Of a DNA stretch of 64,000 nt, positions 15,431 through 23,797 are shown piece after piece. Under the pieces are notes generated by a model. That model was not told the DNA's origin, did not search any database, and worked only from the letters and a program-made list of their open reading frames with translations. Source of the DNA: Streptomyces sp. HUAS YS2 (GTDB taxonomy: Bacteria > Actinomycetota > Actinomycetes > Streptomycetales > Streptomycetaceae); contig NZ_CP137573.1 in the NCBI RefSeq assembly GCF_033343995.1, forward strand, positions 2,451,001-2,515,000, read 5' to 3'. How positions within the stretch are numbered: position 1 is the first letter of the stretch; the number at the start of each line of letters is the position of its first letter. Made by a program: the position numbers and the translations under genes.

Positions 15431-16462
15431 TTATCGCGTTCCTCGGACCGCCGGCTGCTGCTGGGTGATGCAGTGGATGCCGCCGCCGCCCGCGAAGATC
15501 GTGCGGGCGTCGACCAGGACGACCTCGCGCTCCGGGAAGAGGTCGCGGAAGACGTTGGCCGCGATCTCGTCGTTCGGGTCGCCGAAGCCGCACAGGATCA
15601 CGGCGCCGTTGCACAGGTAGTGGTTGATGTACGAGTAGTCGACCCAGTCGCCCTCCTCGTCCCTCAGGACGGTGGGGGCCGGGATCTCGACGACCTCCAG
15701 GGGGCGGCCCTGCGCGTCGGTCTGGCCGCGGAGGATCTCCACGTACGTCTGCGAGCGGACGAAGTCCGGGTGGGCCGGGTCCTGCTGGCTGTGCACGACG
15801 ACGGTGCCCGGCTTGGCGAAGGCCGCGACGATGTCGACGTGGCCCTGGGTGCCGTACATGCCGTAGTCGCCGGCCAGGCCGTGCGGCAGCCAGATCGCCT
15901 TGGTGGTGCCGAGCTTGGCGTGGATCTCGGCCTCGACCTGCTCGCGGGTCCAGTCGGGGTTGCGGCCCGGGCCGAGCTGGACGGTGTCGGTCAGCAGGAC
16001 CGTGCCCTCGCCGTCGACGTGGATCGCGCCGCCCTCGTTGACCAGCGGGCTGTTCAGGACGGGGACCTCCGCGAGATCCGCGACATGGCGGGCGATCTTG
16101 GAGTCGTGCTCCCAGCGGGCCCAGTCCTGGGCGCCCCAGCCGTTGAACACCCAGTCCACGGCGGCCAGGCGGCCGTCCTCGTCCGTGACGAACGTGGGGC
16201 CGATGTCGCGCATCCACGCGTCGTCCAGCTCGCGCTCGACCAGATCGACGTCCGGGCCGAGCAGCTCGCGGGCGCCCTCGCCCTGGCCGGGGCCGTGCAC
16301 GACGGTCACCGGCTCGAAGCGGCGTACGGCGCGGGCGACGGACGCCCAGGCGACGCGGGCCTCGGCCAGCTCCTCGTCGTTGGTGAAGGTCGGGTTGGGG
16401 CCGGGCCAGGCCATCCAGGTGCGCTCGTGCGGGGCCCACTCGGGGGGCATGCGGAAGGTCAT
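15431..16462 (-). CDS. Agmatine deiminase family protein
   Basis: 343 aa, a usual length for the family. It carries the guanidine-modifying pentein signatures: PPEWAPHERTWMAWP at the start, DDAWMRDIGPTFV, LVNEGGAIHVDGEGT, the His of TQGHVDIVAAF and the catalytic Cys in GGGGIHCITQQQPA. Agmatine deiminase converts agmatine to N-carbamoylputrescine and ammonia. The usual next enzyme, N-carbamoylputrescine amidase, is not in this window. The gene follows ureC by 18 bp, so the two are almost certainly co-transcribed. That context suggests the enzyme feeds or uses a ureido compound handled by the urease-like protein (inference). Confidence 0.88.
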   Translation of the reverse strand: MTFRMPPEWAPHERTWMAWPGPNPTFTNDEELAEARVAWASVARAVRRFEPVTVVHGPGQGEGARELLGPDVDLVERELDDAWMRDIGPTFVTDEDGRLAAVDWVFNGWGAQDWARWEHDSKIARHVADLAEVPVLNSPLVNEGGAIHVDGEGTVLLTDTVQLGPGRNPDWTREQVEAEIHAKLGTTKAIWLPHGLAGDYGMYGTQGHVDIVAAFAKPGTVVVHSQQDPAHPDFVRSQTYVEILRGQTDAQGRPLEVVEIPAPTVLRDEEGDWVDYSYINHYLCNGAVILCGFGDPNDEIAANVFRDLFPEREVVLVDARTIFAGGGGIHCITQQQPAVRGTR

Positions 16463-16480
16463 GGAGAGGTCCTAGGGGTG

Positions 16481-18163
16481 TCAGAGGAAGTACAGGCGGT
16501 TGAGGGAGATCGACTCGGCCGGCTCGGAGCGGATCGGGTCGCCGTCCAGCGACACCAGACCGGTCCGGCCGTCCACCGCGACGGCCCCCAGGCGGGAGTT
16601 CAGGAGCAGGTCGGCCGGGCCGATGCCGCGGGTGCCGCGGACCGCCACGCGCCGGCGCCGGGTCGGCATCCGGTCGGAGCCGAGGTCGACGGCGGCCTGC
16701 GCCACGAAGGCCACGGAGATCTCCGCCGGGGCCGCGCCGTGCCCGCCGAACAGCGGCCCGAGGACGAGCGGCTGGCAGGTGTCGGTGGCCGCGTTCGGGT
16801 CGCCGGTGACGCCCCAGGCCGGAAAGCCGGACTTCAGCACGAGCTGGGGCTTCGCGCCGAAGTACTCCGGCCGCCACAGGACGATGTCGGCCATCTTGCC
16901 GACCTCGACGGAGCCGACCTCGTGGGCGAGGCCGTGGGCGATCGCCGGGTTGATGGTCAGCTTGGCCATGTAGCGCAGCACGCGCGCGTTGTCGTCGTGC
17001 GCGCCGTCGCCTTCCATCGGGCCCAGTTCGGCCTTCATCTTGCCGGCCATGGCGAAGGTCCGGCGTACGGTCTCGCCGGCCCTTCCCATGCCCTGCGCGT
17101 CGGACGAGGTGATGCCGATCGCGCCGAGGTCGTGCAGGACGTCCTCCGCGCCCATCGTCCCGGCCCGGATCCGGTCGCGCGCCATCGCGGCGTCGCCCGG
17201 CAGGTCGGTCTTCAGGTCGTGGACGGAGACGATCATCCCGTAGTGCTCGGCGACGGCGTCGCGGCCGAACGGCAGTGTGGGGTTGGTGGACGAGCCGATG
17301 ACGTTCGGCACGCCCGCCATCTTCAGGACGTTCGGTACGTGTCCGCCGCCGCAGCCCTCGATGTGGAAGGCGTGGATGGTCCGGCCGTCCAGGACGCTCA
17401 GGGTGTCCTCGACGGACAGGCATTCGTTCAGGCCGTCGCTGTGCAGCGCGACCTGGACGTCGTGCTCCTCGGCCACCCGCAGCGCGGTGTCCAGGGCGCG
17501 GGTGTGCGCACCCATGTCCTCGTGCACCTTGAACCCGGACGCACCGCCCTCGGCGAGCGCCTCGACCAGCGGAGCCGCGTCCGAGGAGGAGCCACGGGCC
17601 AGGAAGCCGATGTTGACGGGCCAGGCGTCGAACGCGCTGAACGCGTGCCGGAGCGCCCACGGCGAGTTGACGCCGACGCCCCAGACGGGGCCGAACTCCT
17701 GGCCGATGACGGTGGTGACGCCGCTGGCGAGCGAGGCCTCCATGATCCGCGGGGAGAGCAGGTGGACGTGGGTGTCGATGGCGCCGGCGGTGGCGATCAG
17801 GCCCTCGCCGGAGACGATCGACGTGCCGGTGCCGACGACCACGTCGACGCCGTCCAGGGTGTCCGGGTTGCCGGCCCGGCCGATGGCGTGGATCCGGCCC
17901 TCACGGATGCCGATGGACACCTTGCGGATGCCCTGGACGGCGTCGATCAGCAGGACGTTGCTGATCACGACGTCGCAGGTCTCACGGACGGCCGCGGCCT
18001 TCAGGTGCAGTCCGTCGCGGGCGGTCTTGCCGAAGCCGGCGAGGAACTCGTCCCCGGGCTTCTGCGAGTCCGACTCGACCCGGACGACGAGGCCGGAGTC
18101 GCCCAGGACGACCCGGTCACCCTCGCGGGGTCCGTGCACCGACGCGTACTCGTACGGGTCCAT
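16481..18163 (-). CDS. ureC: Urease alpha subunit homologue, divergent (UreC-like)
   Basis: 560 aa. Compared from memory with Klebsiella UreC, all nickel-site residues are present at constant offset: His132 and His134 (DTHVHL), the carbamylated Lys212 (FKVHED), His214, His241, His267 and Asp355 (SSDAQGMG). The catalytic flap His315 and Arg331 are also present. However, flap Cys319 is Val314, the next residue is Asp instead of His, and the pocket loop after VTT is shorter and different (IGQEFGPVWGVGVNSPW in place of the GGGTGPAAGTHATT type). The ATG at 18163 overlaps the ureAB stop (TGATG). No UreD/E/F/G genes are nearby. It is a metal-dependent amidohydrolase; urea itself may not be the substrate. 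Confidence 0.85.
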   Translation of the reverse strand: MDPYEYASVHGPREGDRVVLGDSGLVVRVESDSQKPGDEFLAGFGKTARDGLHLKAAAVRETCDVVISNVLLIDAVQGIRKVSIGIREGRIHAIGRAGNPDTLDGVDVVVGTGTSIVSGEGLIATAGAIDTHVHLLSPRIMEASLASGVTTVIGQEFGPVWGVGVNSPWALRHAFSAFDAWPVNIGFLARGSSSDAAPLVEALAEGGASGFKVHEDMGAHTRALDTALRVAEEHDVQVALHSDGLNECLSVEDTLSVLDGRTIHAFHIEGCGGGHVPNVLKMAGVPNVIGSSTNPTLPFGRDAVAEHYGMIVSVHDLKTDLPGDAAMARDRIRAGTMGAEDVLHDLGAIGITSSDAQGMGRAGETVRRTFAMAGKMKAELGPMEGDGAHDDNARVLRYMAKLTINPAIAHGLAHEVGSVEVGKMADIVLWRPEYFGAKPQLVLKSGFPAWGVTGDPNAATDTCQPLVLGPLFGGHGAAPAEISVAFVAQAAVDLGSDRMPTRRRRVAVRGTRGIGPADLLLNSRLGAVAVDGRTGLVSLDGDPIRSEPAESISLNRLYFL

Positions 18164-18861
18164 CAGCTGTCCTCCTTCGGGGCGTCCGCGCCCAGGTAGC
18201 CGCAGGCCGCGGCGCGCCGCAGGGCCTCGTCCTTCGCGCCGGGCGCGTCGAGCGGCCCGTCGACCAGGCCGGCGAAGCCGATCGCGATCCGGTCGCCGCC
18301 GATCGGCAGCAGGCCGACCTCGGCCTCGCCGCCCGGGTCGAAGCGGAACGAGGAGCCGGCGGGCACGCACAGCCGCATGCCGTACGCGGCGGCCCGGTCG
18401 AAGTCGAGGCGCGGGTTGGCCTCGAAGAAGTGGAAGTGGGAGGTGACGCTGACCGGGACGGCCGCGGTGTTGTGCACCCGGATCCGCACGGCGGGCTGCG
18501 GCTCGGCGTGTGCCGGGGCCGGGAGCAGCGCGCCGGGGGCCGCGTCGCCGAGGTTGCCGCCGCCGATCGGGGCGGAGACCACGGCGAGCCGGGAGCCGTC
18601 GTCGAACACGGCCTCGACGTGCACCTCGGTCACCACGTCGGCGACGCCGGGCAGCACGTCGTCGGGGCCGAGCACGGACCGGGCCGCCTCGATGGCCTCG
18701 GCGAGTCGCTTGCCGTCGCGGGCGGCCTCGCAGACCGTGTCCGCGATGAGCGCGGTCGCCTCGGGGACATTGAGCCGCAGGCCCCTGGCCCGGCGGGCCC
18801 TGGCCAGCTCGGCGGCGCCGAAGAGCAGCAGCCTGTCGCGCTCAGTGGGAGTCAGTCGCAC
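18163..18861 (-). CDS. Urease gamma-beta subunit fusion (UreA-UreB-like)
   Basis: 232 aa. Residues 1-100 match urease gamma (MRLTPTERDRLLLFGAAELAR, RLNVPEATALIADTVCEAARDG). Residues about 108-225 match urease beta (VTSHFHFFEANPRLDFDRAAAYGMRL, the most conserved UreB block). Such fusions occur in several bacteria. It would form the structural base of an (AB-C) trimer of trimers with the next gene. The GTG start at 18861 has AGGAGGT 12 bp upstream. Stop and next start share one base, so translation is coupled. Divergent from the NCS1 permease across a 206-bp region rich in GACGTTCA/GAGTGACG-type repeats. Confidence 0.87.
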   Translation of the reverse strand: MRLTPTERDRLLLFGAAELARARRARGLRLNVPEATALIADTVCEAARDGKRLAEAIEAARSVLGPDDVLPGVADVVTEVHVEAVFDDGSRLAVVSAPIGGGNLGDAAPGALLPAPAHAEPQPAVRIRVHNTAAVPVSVTSHFHFFEANPRLDFDRAAAYGMRLCVPAGSSFRFDPGGEAEVGLLPIGGDRIAIGFAGLVDGPLDAPGAKDEALRRAAACGYLGADAPKEDS

Positions 18862-18879
18862 GTCACCACACCTCCTGTT

Positions 18880-18984
18880 TGAACGTCACTCTAACCGGAG
18901 ATTCCCTGCAGGCAAAGCATTGACGGATGCGGGTCTCTCGGGCCACATTGAACGTCGCTCGATTTTTTGAGTGACGCTCTAAAC
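18880..18984. promoter_or_regulatory. Divergent promoter region with repeated operator-like sites
   Basis: Between ureAB and the permease, CGTCGCTC (18953-18960) and GAGTGACG (18969-18976) form an imperfect inverted repeat (7 of 8) around an A/T tract. A third copy, GAACGTCACTC, lies at 18881-18891, close to ureAB. Three related sites in one divergent spacer suggest a shared regulator for both units; its identity is unknown. Confidence 0.45.
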
Positions 18985-19067
18985 CCCGGATCCGACAGAC
19001 GGCCGCTCCCCGAAGTCCACAGGTCCGGCAGCGTCCCCCGGTCCCCCGCAAGCAGGGAGAAACGCCC

Positions 19068-20504
19068 ATGGCGATAGAACAGCGCGGAGTCGACACCATC
19101 CCCGACGAGGAACGCACCAGCGGACCGCGTGACCTCGTCTCGCTCCTGCTGGGGTCCAACCTCTGCCTGGGCGTGATCGTCTTCGGCTGGCTGCCGCCCT
19201 CGTTCGGTCTGGGCCTGTGGCCCTCCGTCACGGCGGTGGTCGCCGGCACCGTCGTCGGCATCGCGGTCACCGCACCGCTCGCGCTGGTGTCGCTGCGCAC
19301 CGCGACCAACCTCTCCACGTCGAGCGGCGCCCAGTTCGGCGTACGCGGCCGGCTCGTCGGCTCGATCGTCGGGCTGCTGCTCGCCCTCGGCTACACCGCG
19401 CTGACCCTGTGGATCGGCGGCGACGTGATGGTGGGCACCCTGTCCCGCCTGGTGGGCCTGCCCGACAGCGGGCTCACCCGCGGCCTGATGTACGGCATCC
19501 TCGCCGCCTGCACGGTGGTCGGCGCCGTCTTCGGGTACCGGCTGCTGCTGCGCATGAGCAAGGTGCTGTCCGTCGGCATGACCCTGCTGCTGGCGCTCGG
19601 CTTCCTGGCCTACGCCGGCGACTTCACCACCGCCGCTCCCCCGGACACCCCGTACCTGCTCGGCTCGTTCTGGCCGACCTGGGTGCTGGCAGCCGTCGCC
19701 GCCGGACTGAGCGGCCCGGTCGCCTTCATCACCCTGCTCGGCGACTACACCCGCTACATCTCGCCGCGCCGCCACAGCTCCCGCAAGGTCTTCTGGGCCA
19801 CCTGTCTGGGCCTGCTGCTCGGCCTGCTGGTGCCGCAGCTGTTCGGCACGTACACCGCGCTCGCCGCCCGCGCCGGGCTCGACTACGCGGGCCCGCTCGT
19901 CGAGGCCTCGCCGGTCTGGTACCTGGCGCCGCTGCTGCTGGCCGCCTCGGCGGGCTCCGTCGGCAACGCCGGCCTGATGCTGTACTCGATGGGCCTCGAC
20001 CTGGACGCGATCCTGCCGAAGGCCACCCGCGCGAAGGCCACCCTGGTCGTCGCCGTCGTCGCCACGGTGTTCGTCTTCCTCGGCGCGTACACCTGGGACG
20101 TGCAGTCCGCGATGACGTCCTTCGTCCTGCTGCTCACCGCGATCGGCACGCCCTGGGCCGTCATCACCCTCATCGGCTACCGGCGCTGCCGCGGCGTGTA
20201 CGACGCGGACGCCCTCCAGGTCTTCAACCGCCGCTCGGTGGGCGGCGCGTACTGGTACACCAACGGCTGGAACATCCCCGCCACCGTGGCCTGGGCGATC
20301 GGCGCGGGCGTCGGCCTGCTGGCGGTCTCCACCTCGGTCTACGAGGGCCCGCTGCTCGCCCTGACCGGCGGCGTGGACTGCAGCTTCGTCCTCTCCGGCC
20401 TGGTCGGCGGCCTCGCCTACCTGCTGCTGACGGCGCGCTCGTCCGGCAAGGTCCCGGCCGCCGTCGCCGAGCCGGTCGCCGAGCCTGCGGAGTCGGCCGC
20501 CTGA
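19068..20504 (+). CDS. NCS1-family permease (cytosine/purine/hydantoin type)
   Basis: 478 aa with about 12 transmembrane helices. Family features: RTSGPRDLVSLLLGSNLCLGVIVFGWLPP at the first helix, NLSTSSGAQFGVRG, FITLLGDYTRYISP and GNAGLMLYSMGLDLDAILP. NCS1 carriers import nucleobases, allantoin, hydantoins or thiamine by cation symport. It is transcribed away from ureAB/ureC from a shared control region, so its substrate may feed the urease-like enzyme (a ureide is an attractive guess). GGGAG lies upstream of the ATG. A 16-bp hairpin follows the gene. Confidence 0.83.
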   Translation: MAIEQRGVDTIPDEERTSGPRDLVSLLLGSNLCLGVIVFGWLPPSFGLGLWPSVTAVVAGTVVGIAVTAPLALVSLRTATNLSTSSGAQFGVRGRLVGSIVGLLLALGYTALTLWIGGDVMVGTLSRLVGLPDSGLTRGLMYGILAACTVVGAVFGYRLLLRMSKVLSVGMTLLLALGFLAYAGDFTTAAPPDTPYLLGSFWPTWVLAAVAAGLSGPVAFITLLGDYTRYISPRRHSSRKVFWATCLGLLLGLLVPQLFGTYTALAARAGLDYAGPLVEASPVWYLAPLLLAASAGSVGNAGLMLYSMGLDLDAILPKATRAKATLVVAVVATVFVFLGAYTWDVQSAMTSFVLLLTAIGTPWAVITLIGYRRCRGVYDADALQVFNRRSVGGAYWYTNGWNIPATVAWAIGAGVGLLAVSTSVYEGPLLALTGGVDCSFVLSGLVGGLAYLLLTARSSGKVPAAVAEPVAEPAESAA

Positions 20505-20527
20505 CGGCCCTCACCCGGTCGTGACAC

Positions 20528-20563
20528 GGGCCCGCCCCCGGTCCTCCGACCGGGGGCGGGCCC
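20528..20563. terminator. Bidirectional terminator between permease and ilvE
   Basis: Perfect 16-bp inverted repeat, 20528-20543 and 20548-20563, with a 4-nt loop, between two convergent genes. Confidence 0.75.
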
Positions 20564-20584
20564 ATGTGCACGCGTCGGGGCGGA

Positions 20585-21691
20585 TCAGCCCAGCTGGTGC
20601 ATCCAGCCGTGGACGTCCTCGGCCTTGCCGGTCTGGATCGCGAGCAGCGCCTCGCGCAGCTTCATGGTGACCTCGCCGGGCTCGCCGCCCGAGTGCTGCC
20701 ACTCGCCCCGGGCGGACTTGACCGTGCCGACCGGGGTGATGACCGCGGCGGTGCCGCAGGCGAAGACCTCGGTGAGGGTGCCGTTCTCGGTGTCGGCCTG
20801 CCACTGGTCGATGGAGACGCGGGCCTCCTCGGACTCGTAGCCGAGGTCACCGGCGACCTTGAGCAGCGAGTCGCGGGTGATGCCGGCGAGCAGTGAACCG
20901 GTGAGGGTGGGGGTGACGATCTTCGGCTTCTCGTTGGACGCGGCCCCGTACACGAAGTACAGGTTCATGCCGCCGAGTTCCTCGACCCACTTGTGCTCGA
21001 CCGCGTCGAGGTAGCAGACCTGGTCGCAGCCCTTGGCCGCCGCCTCGGCCTGCGCCAGCAGGGAGGCCGCGTAGTTGCCGCCGGTCTTGGCGTCGCCCAC
21101 GCCGCCGGGGACGGCGCGGACGCGGTCCTCGGAGGCCCAGATGGAGACCGGCTTCACGCCGCCCGGGAAGTACGGGCCGGCCGGCGAGGCGATGACGACG
21201 AAGAGGTACTCGTTGGCCGGGCGGACGCCCAGGCCGACCTCGGTGGCGATCATGAACGGACGCAGGTACAGCGACTCCTCGCCGCCGTGCGCCGGCACCC
21301 ACGCCTCGTCCTGCCGGACGAGGACGTCACAGGCCTCGACGAAGGTCTCCACCGGCAGCTCGGGCATGCCGAGCCGGCGCGCGGAGGACTGGAAGCGGCG
21401 GGCGTTGGCGTCCGGACGGAAGCTGGCGACGGAACCGTCGGGCCGGCGGTACGCCTTCAGGCCCTCGAAGATCTCCTGCGCGTAGTGCAGGACGTTCGTG
21501 GCCGGGTCGAGCGAGAGCGGACCGTACGGCACGAGCTGGCCGTCGTGCCAGCCGCGGCCCTCGGTCCACCGGATGGTCACCATGTGGTCGGTGAAGTGGC
21601 GGCCGAATCCGGGGTTGGCCAGGATCGCCTCGCGCTCCGCGGCGGACAGCGGGTTGGAGGAGGGCTTGAGCTCGATCGTGGGCGTCGTCAT
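20585..21691 (-). CDS. ilvE: Branched-chain amino acid aminotransferase
   Basis: 368 aa, class IV PLP enzyme of the long (BCAT) type. It has [23 protein letters not shown], the Arg/Tyr region [14 protein letters not shown], the PLP lysine in [16 protein letters not shown], and [15 protein letters not shown]. It catalyses the last step of Leu, Ile and Val synthesis (and the first of their breakdown) with glutamate/2-oxoglutarate. It is monocistronic by position: a terminator lies downstream and leuB, with its own hairpin, is upstream. A 13-codon ORF with a rare CTA codon lies 41 bp before the start but no attenuator hairpin follows it. Confidence 0.93.
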   Translation of the reverse strand: MTTPTIELKPSSNPLSAAEREAILANPGFGRHFTDHMVTIRWTEGRGWHDGQLVPYGPLSLDPATNVLHYAQEIFEGLKAYRRPDGSVASFRPDANARRFQSSARRLGMPELPVETFVEACDVLVRQDEAWVPAHGGEESLYLRPFMIATEVGLGVRPANEYLFVVIASPAGPYFPGGVKPVSIWASEDRVRAVPGGVGDAKTGGNYAASLLAQAEAAAKGCDQVCYLDAVEHKWVEELGGMNLYFVYGAASNEKPKIVTPTLTGSLLAGITRDSLLKVAGDLGYESEEARVSIDQWQADTENGTLTEVFACGTAAVITPVGTVKSARGEWQHSGGEPGEVTMKLREALLAIQTGKAEDVHGWMHQLG

Positions 21692-21778
21692 GAGTGCTTG
21701 TCCTTCACCGGTTGTGTGTGTCGGACCGCGCTCACGTCGTCGCTGCTGCTAGGACGTCCGAGCTTCTCCGCATGCCGC

Positions 21779-21810
21779 GGCCCCACGTTCGATTATCGCT
21801 CGTGGGGGCC
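21779..21810. repeat. Hairpin CCCCACG...CGTGGGG upstream of ilvE
   Basis: CCCCACG (21781-21787) and CGTGGGG (21801-21807) form a 7-bp perfect stem around a 13-nt A/T-rich loop, about 90 bp upstream of ilvE. It may be an operator or part of the leuB termination region. Confidence 0.3.
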
Positions 21811-21874
21811 GGTCGACGAAACGGGTGTGAGCGCGGCCCAGGGTTCGATGGTGGCACCCGGTGGCCGCACAGGA

Positions 21875-21910
21875 GAAGCCGCCGGGCGCGGTGTGCGACC
21901 CGGCGGCTTC
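21875..21910. terminator. leuB terminator
   Basis: Perfect 12-bp inverted repeat, 21875-21886 and 21899-21910, 12-nt loop, beginning 15 bp after the leuB stop. Confidence 0.65.
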
Positions 21911-21924
21911 TTCCAGTCGGCGGG

Positions 21925-22965
21925 TCAGCTCGCTACGCGTACCGCGAGCGCGTCGCCGATCTCTTCCGTCGTACGGGGGGTGGTGCCGCGCTCGGCGAGG
22001 TCGGCCGCGACGGCCTCCTCGATCCGGACGGCCTCGGACTCGTGGCCGAGGTGGCGCAGGAGCAGCGCGACGGACAGGACGGTGGCCGTGGGGTCGGCCT
22101 TGCCCTGGCCCGCGATGTCGGGCGCGGAGCCGTGGACCGGCTCGAACATGGACGGGAAGTCGCCGCTCGGGTTGATGTTGCCGGAGGCGGCGACGCCGAT
22201 GCCGCCGGAGACGGCCGCGGCGAGGTCGGTGATGATGTCGCCGAAGAGGTTGTCGGTGACGATCACGTCGAACCGCGCCGGGTCGGTGACGAGGAAGATC
22301 GTCGCCGCGTCCACGTGCAGGTAGTCGGTGGTGACCTCGGGGTACTCCTGGGCCACCTTGTCGAAGATGTTCGTCCAGAGGTGGCCGGCGAAGGTCAGCA
22401 CGTTGTTCTTGTGCACGAGCGTGAGCTTCTTGCGCGGGCGGGCCTGGGCACGGGCGAAGGCGTCCCGGACCACGCGCTCGACACCGAAGGCCGTGTTGAC
22501 GGAGACCTCGGTGGCGACCTCGTGCTCGGTGCCCTTGCGGATCGTGCCGCCGTTGCCGGTGTACGGGCCCTCGGTGCCTTCGCGGACGACCACGAAGTCG
22601 ATCACGGGCTGGCCCGCGAGCGGGGTGGCGACACCCGGGAGCAGCCGGGACGGCCGCAGGTTGACGTGGTGGTCGAAGGCGAAGCGGAGCTTGAGCAGGA
22701 AGCCGCGCTCCAGCACGCCGGACGGGACCGAGGGGTCGCCGATGGCGCCGAGCAGGATGGCGTCGTGCTGCTTCAGGGCGTCGAGGTCGGCGTCGGTGAG
22801 GGTCTCACCGGTGGCGTGGTAGCGCTTGGCGCCGAAGTCGAACTCCTTGGTCTCCAGCTTCACATCCTGCGGGAGGACGGCCGAGAGCACCTTGAGGCCC
22901 TGGCTCACGACCTCCTGGCCGATGCCGTCCCCGGGAATGACTGCGAGATTGATGCTGTGAGACAT
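21925..22965 (-). CDS. leuB: 3-isopropylmalate dehydrogenase
   Basis: 346 aa. Isocitrate/isopropylmalate dehydrogenase fold: [15 protein letters not shown], the substrate-binding Arg region [38 protein letters not shown], the catalytic Lys in [14 protein letters not shown], and the metal/NAD region [16 protein letters not shown] and [19 protein letters not shown]. It oxidises 3-isopropylmalate in leucine synthesis and also serves the citramalate route to isoleucine started by cimA at 9.6 kb. It lies upstream of ilvE in the same direction but is separated from it by a terminator. Confidence 0.95.
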   Translation of the reverse strand: MSHSINLAVIPGDGIGQEVVSQGLKVLSAVLPQDVKLETKEFDFGAKRYHATGETLTDADLDALKQHDAILLGAIGDPSVPSGVLERGFLLKLRFAFDHHVNLRPSRLLPGVATPLAGQPVIDFVVVREGTEGPYTGNGGTIRKGTEHEVATEVSVNTAFGVERVVRDAFARAQARPRKKLTLVHKNNVLTFAGHLWTNIFDKVAQEYPEVTTDYLHVDAATIFLVTDPARFDVIVTDNLFGDIITDLAAAVSGGIGVAASGNINPSGDFPSMFEPVHGSAPDIAGQGKADPTATVLSVALLLRHLGHESEAVRIEEAVAADLAERGTTPRTTEEIGDALAVRVAS

Positions 22966-23042
22966 ATCGGCACCCTACTCTTCGTCCCATCGTCTGACAC
23001 TCTGACGTCCACGATGCGGACGTTCGTGTCGGACGCGTGGGC

Positions 23043-23174
23043 TCAGTGGCCGGTCTCGCCGCCGTTGTCGCGGCGGTCGAGGGCGCGCTGGAGGGCGGCG
23101 GCGGCGTTCTTGCGGGCGTCGTCGCCGGGACGAGTGGCGGACTGGCGGACGCGACGGGCGGTCTGAGCGGCCAT
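23043..23174 (-). CDS. Small conserved-looking protein (43 aa)
   Basis: MAAQTARRVRQSATRPGDDA opens a 43-residue, highly basic, Ala/Arg-rich peptide with no recognised domain. The ATG at 23174 has AAGGAG 10 bp upstream, a good site, whereas a longer in-frame ORF starting at 23279 has none. Upstream of leuB in the same direction, 77 bp from its start. Function unknown. Confidence 0.5.
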   Translation of the reverse strand: MAAQTARRVRQSATRPGDDARKNAAAALQRALDRRDNGGETGH

Positions 23175-23413
23175 GAGGGATCGACTCCTTGAGATCAGCG
23201 TGATCGAAGGCGCCGGAGGGGGCGGGGAGCGGGCCCGCAGGGGTTGCCTGCGCAGGGGCACAGCGCTCTCGACCGCCATTCGCTCGATGGAGCGAGACGT
23301 TCGGCTCCTACAAAGCTAGGACAGCTCGGGCTGTCTGTCTCCACAGTTACTCGGACTTCCTACTATCTGAGACGGCGATCGCGTCACACCGGCCCCGCAC
23401 ACCCAGACACCCC

Positions 23414-23438
23414 ACCTAGATTGCATTCCTACCTAGAT
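23414..23438. promoter_or_regulatory. Direct repeat ACCTAGAT upstream of padR
   Basis: ACCTAGAT at 23414-23421 and 23431-23438 are 17 bp apart and end 17 bp before the padR start, overlapping where its promoter must lie. PadR proteins often repress their own operon, so this is a plausible operator. Confidence 0.4.
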
Positions 23439-23455
23439 GGTGGTGGAATACAGCC

Positions 23456-23797
23456 ATGGCCGCAGACCGCAGACCAAGCTGGCTCAAGGGCGTCCTCGAC
23501 CTCCTCGTCCTCTCCTGCCTGACCAGCGGGGAGAGTTACGGGTACGAGATCGCCAAGGCACTCGCCGCGGCGGGCCTCGGGGAGATCAAGGGCGGGACGC
23601 TGTACCCCGTCCTGAACCGGCTGGAGGAAGCCGGCCTGGTGGAGGCCGAGTTCCGGGCCGCCGAACGCGGCCCGGGCCGCCGCTACTACCGGCTCACCGA
23701 GCAGGGCCGCGACCACCTCGCCTCCGAGAGCGGGGCCTGGCTGGACTTCCACACGGCCGTCAGAGACATGCTGCATCCAGGGGGAACGACATCATGA
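23456..23797 (+). CDS. PadR family transcriptional regulator
   Basis: 113 aa, the short PadR subfamily. The winged helix spans nearly the whole protein: WLKGVLDLLVLSCLTSGESYGYEIAKAL, the recognition region KGGTLYPVLNRLEEAGLVEAEF, and the wing RRYYRLTEQGR. The stop overlaps the next start (ATGA), so it is translationally coupled to the HAAS-domain membrane protein. Such PadR/HAAS pairs are widespread in Gram-positive bacteria, and the regulator usually represses the pair in response to envelope-related signals. Confidence 0.92.
   Translation: MAADRRPSWLKGVLDLLVLSCLTSGESYGYEIAKALAAAGLGEIKGGTLYPVLNRLEEAGLVEAEFRAAERGPGRRYYRLTEQGRDHLASESGAWLDFHTAVRDMLHPGGTTS

Noticed and set aside
21732..21773. 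13-codon ORF ([13 protein letters not shown]) upstream of ilvE as a leader peptide
   Set aside because: It has a rare CTA Leu codon but lacks a terminator hairpin between it and ilvE and has no run of branched-chain codons; could still be a small uORF.
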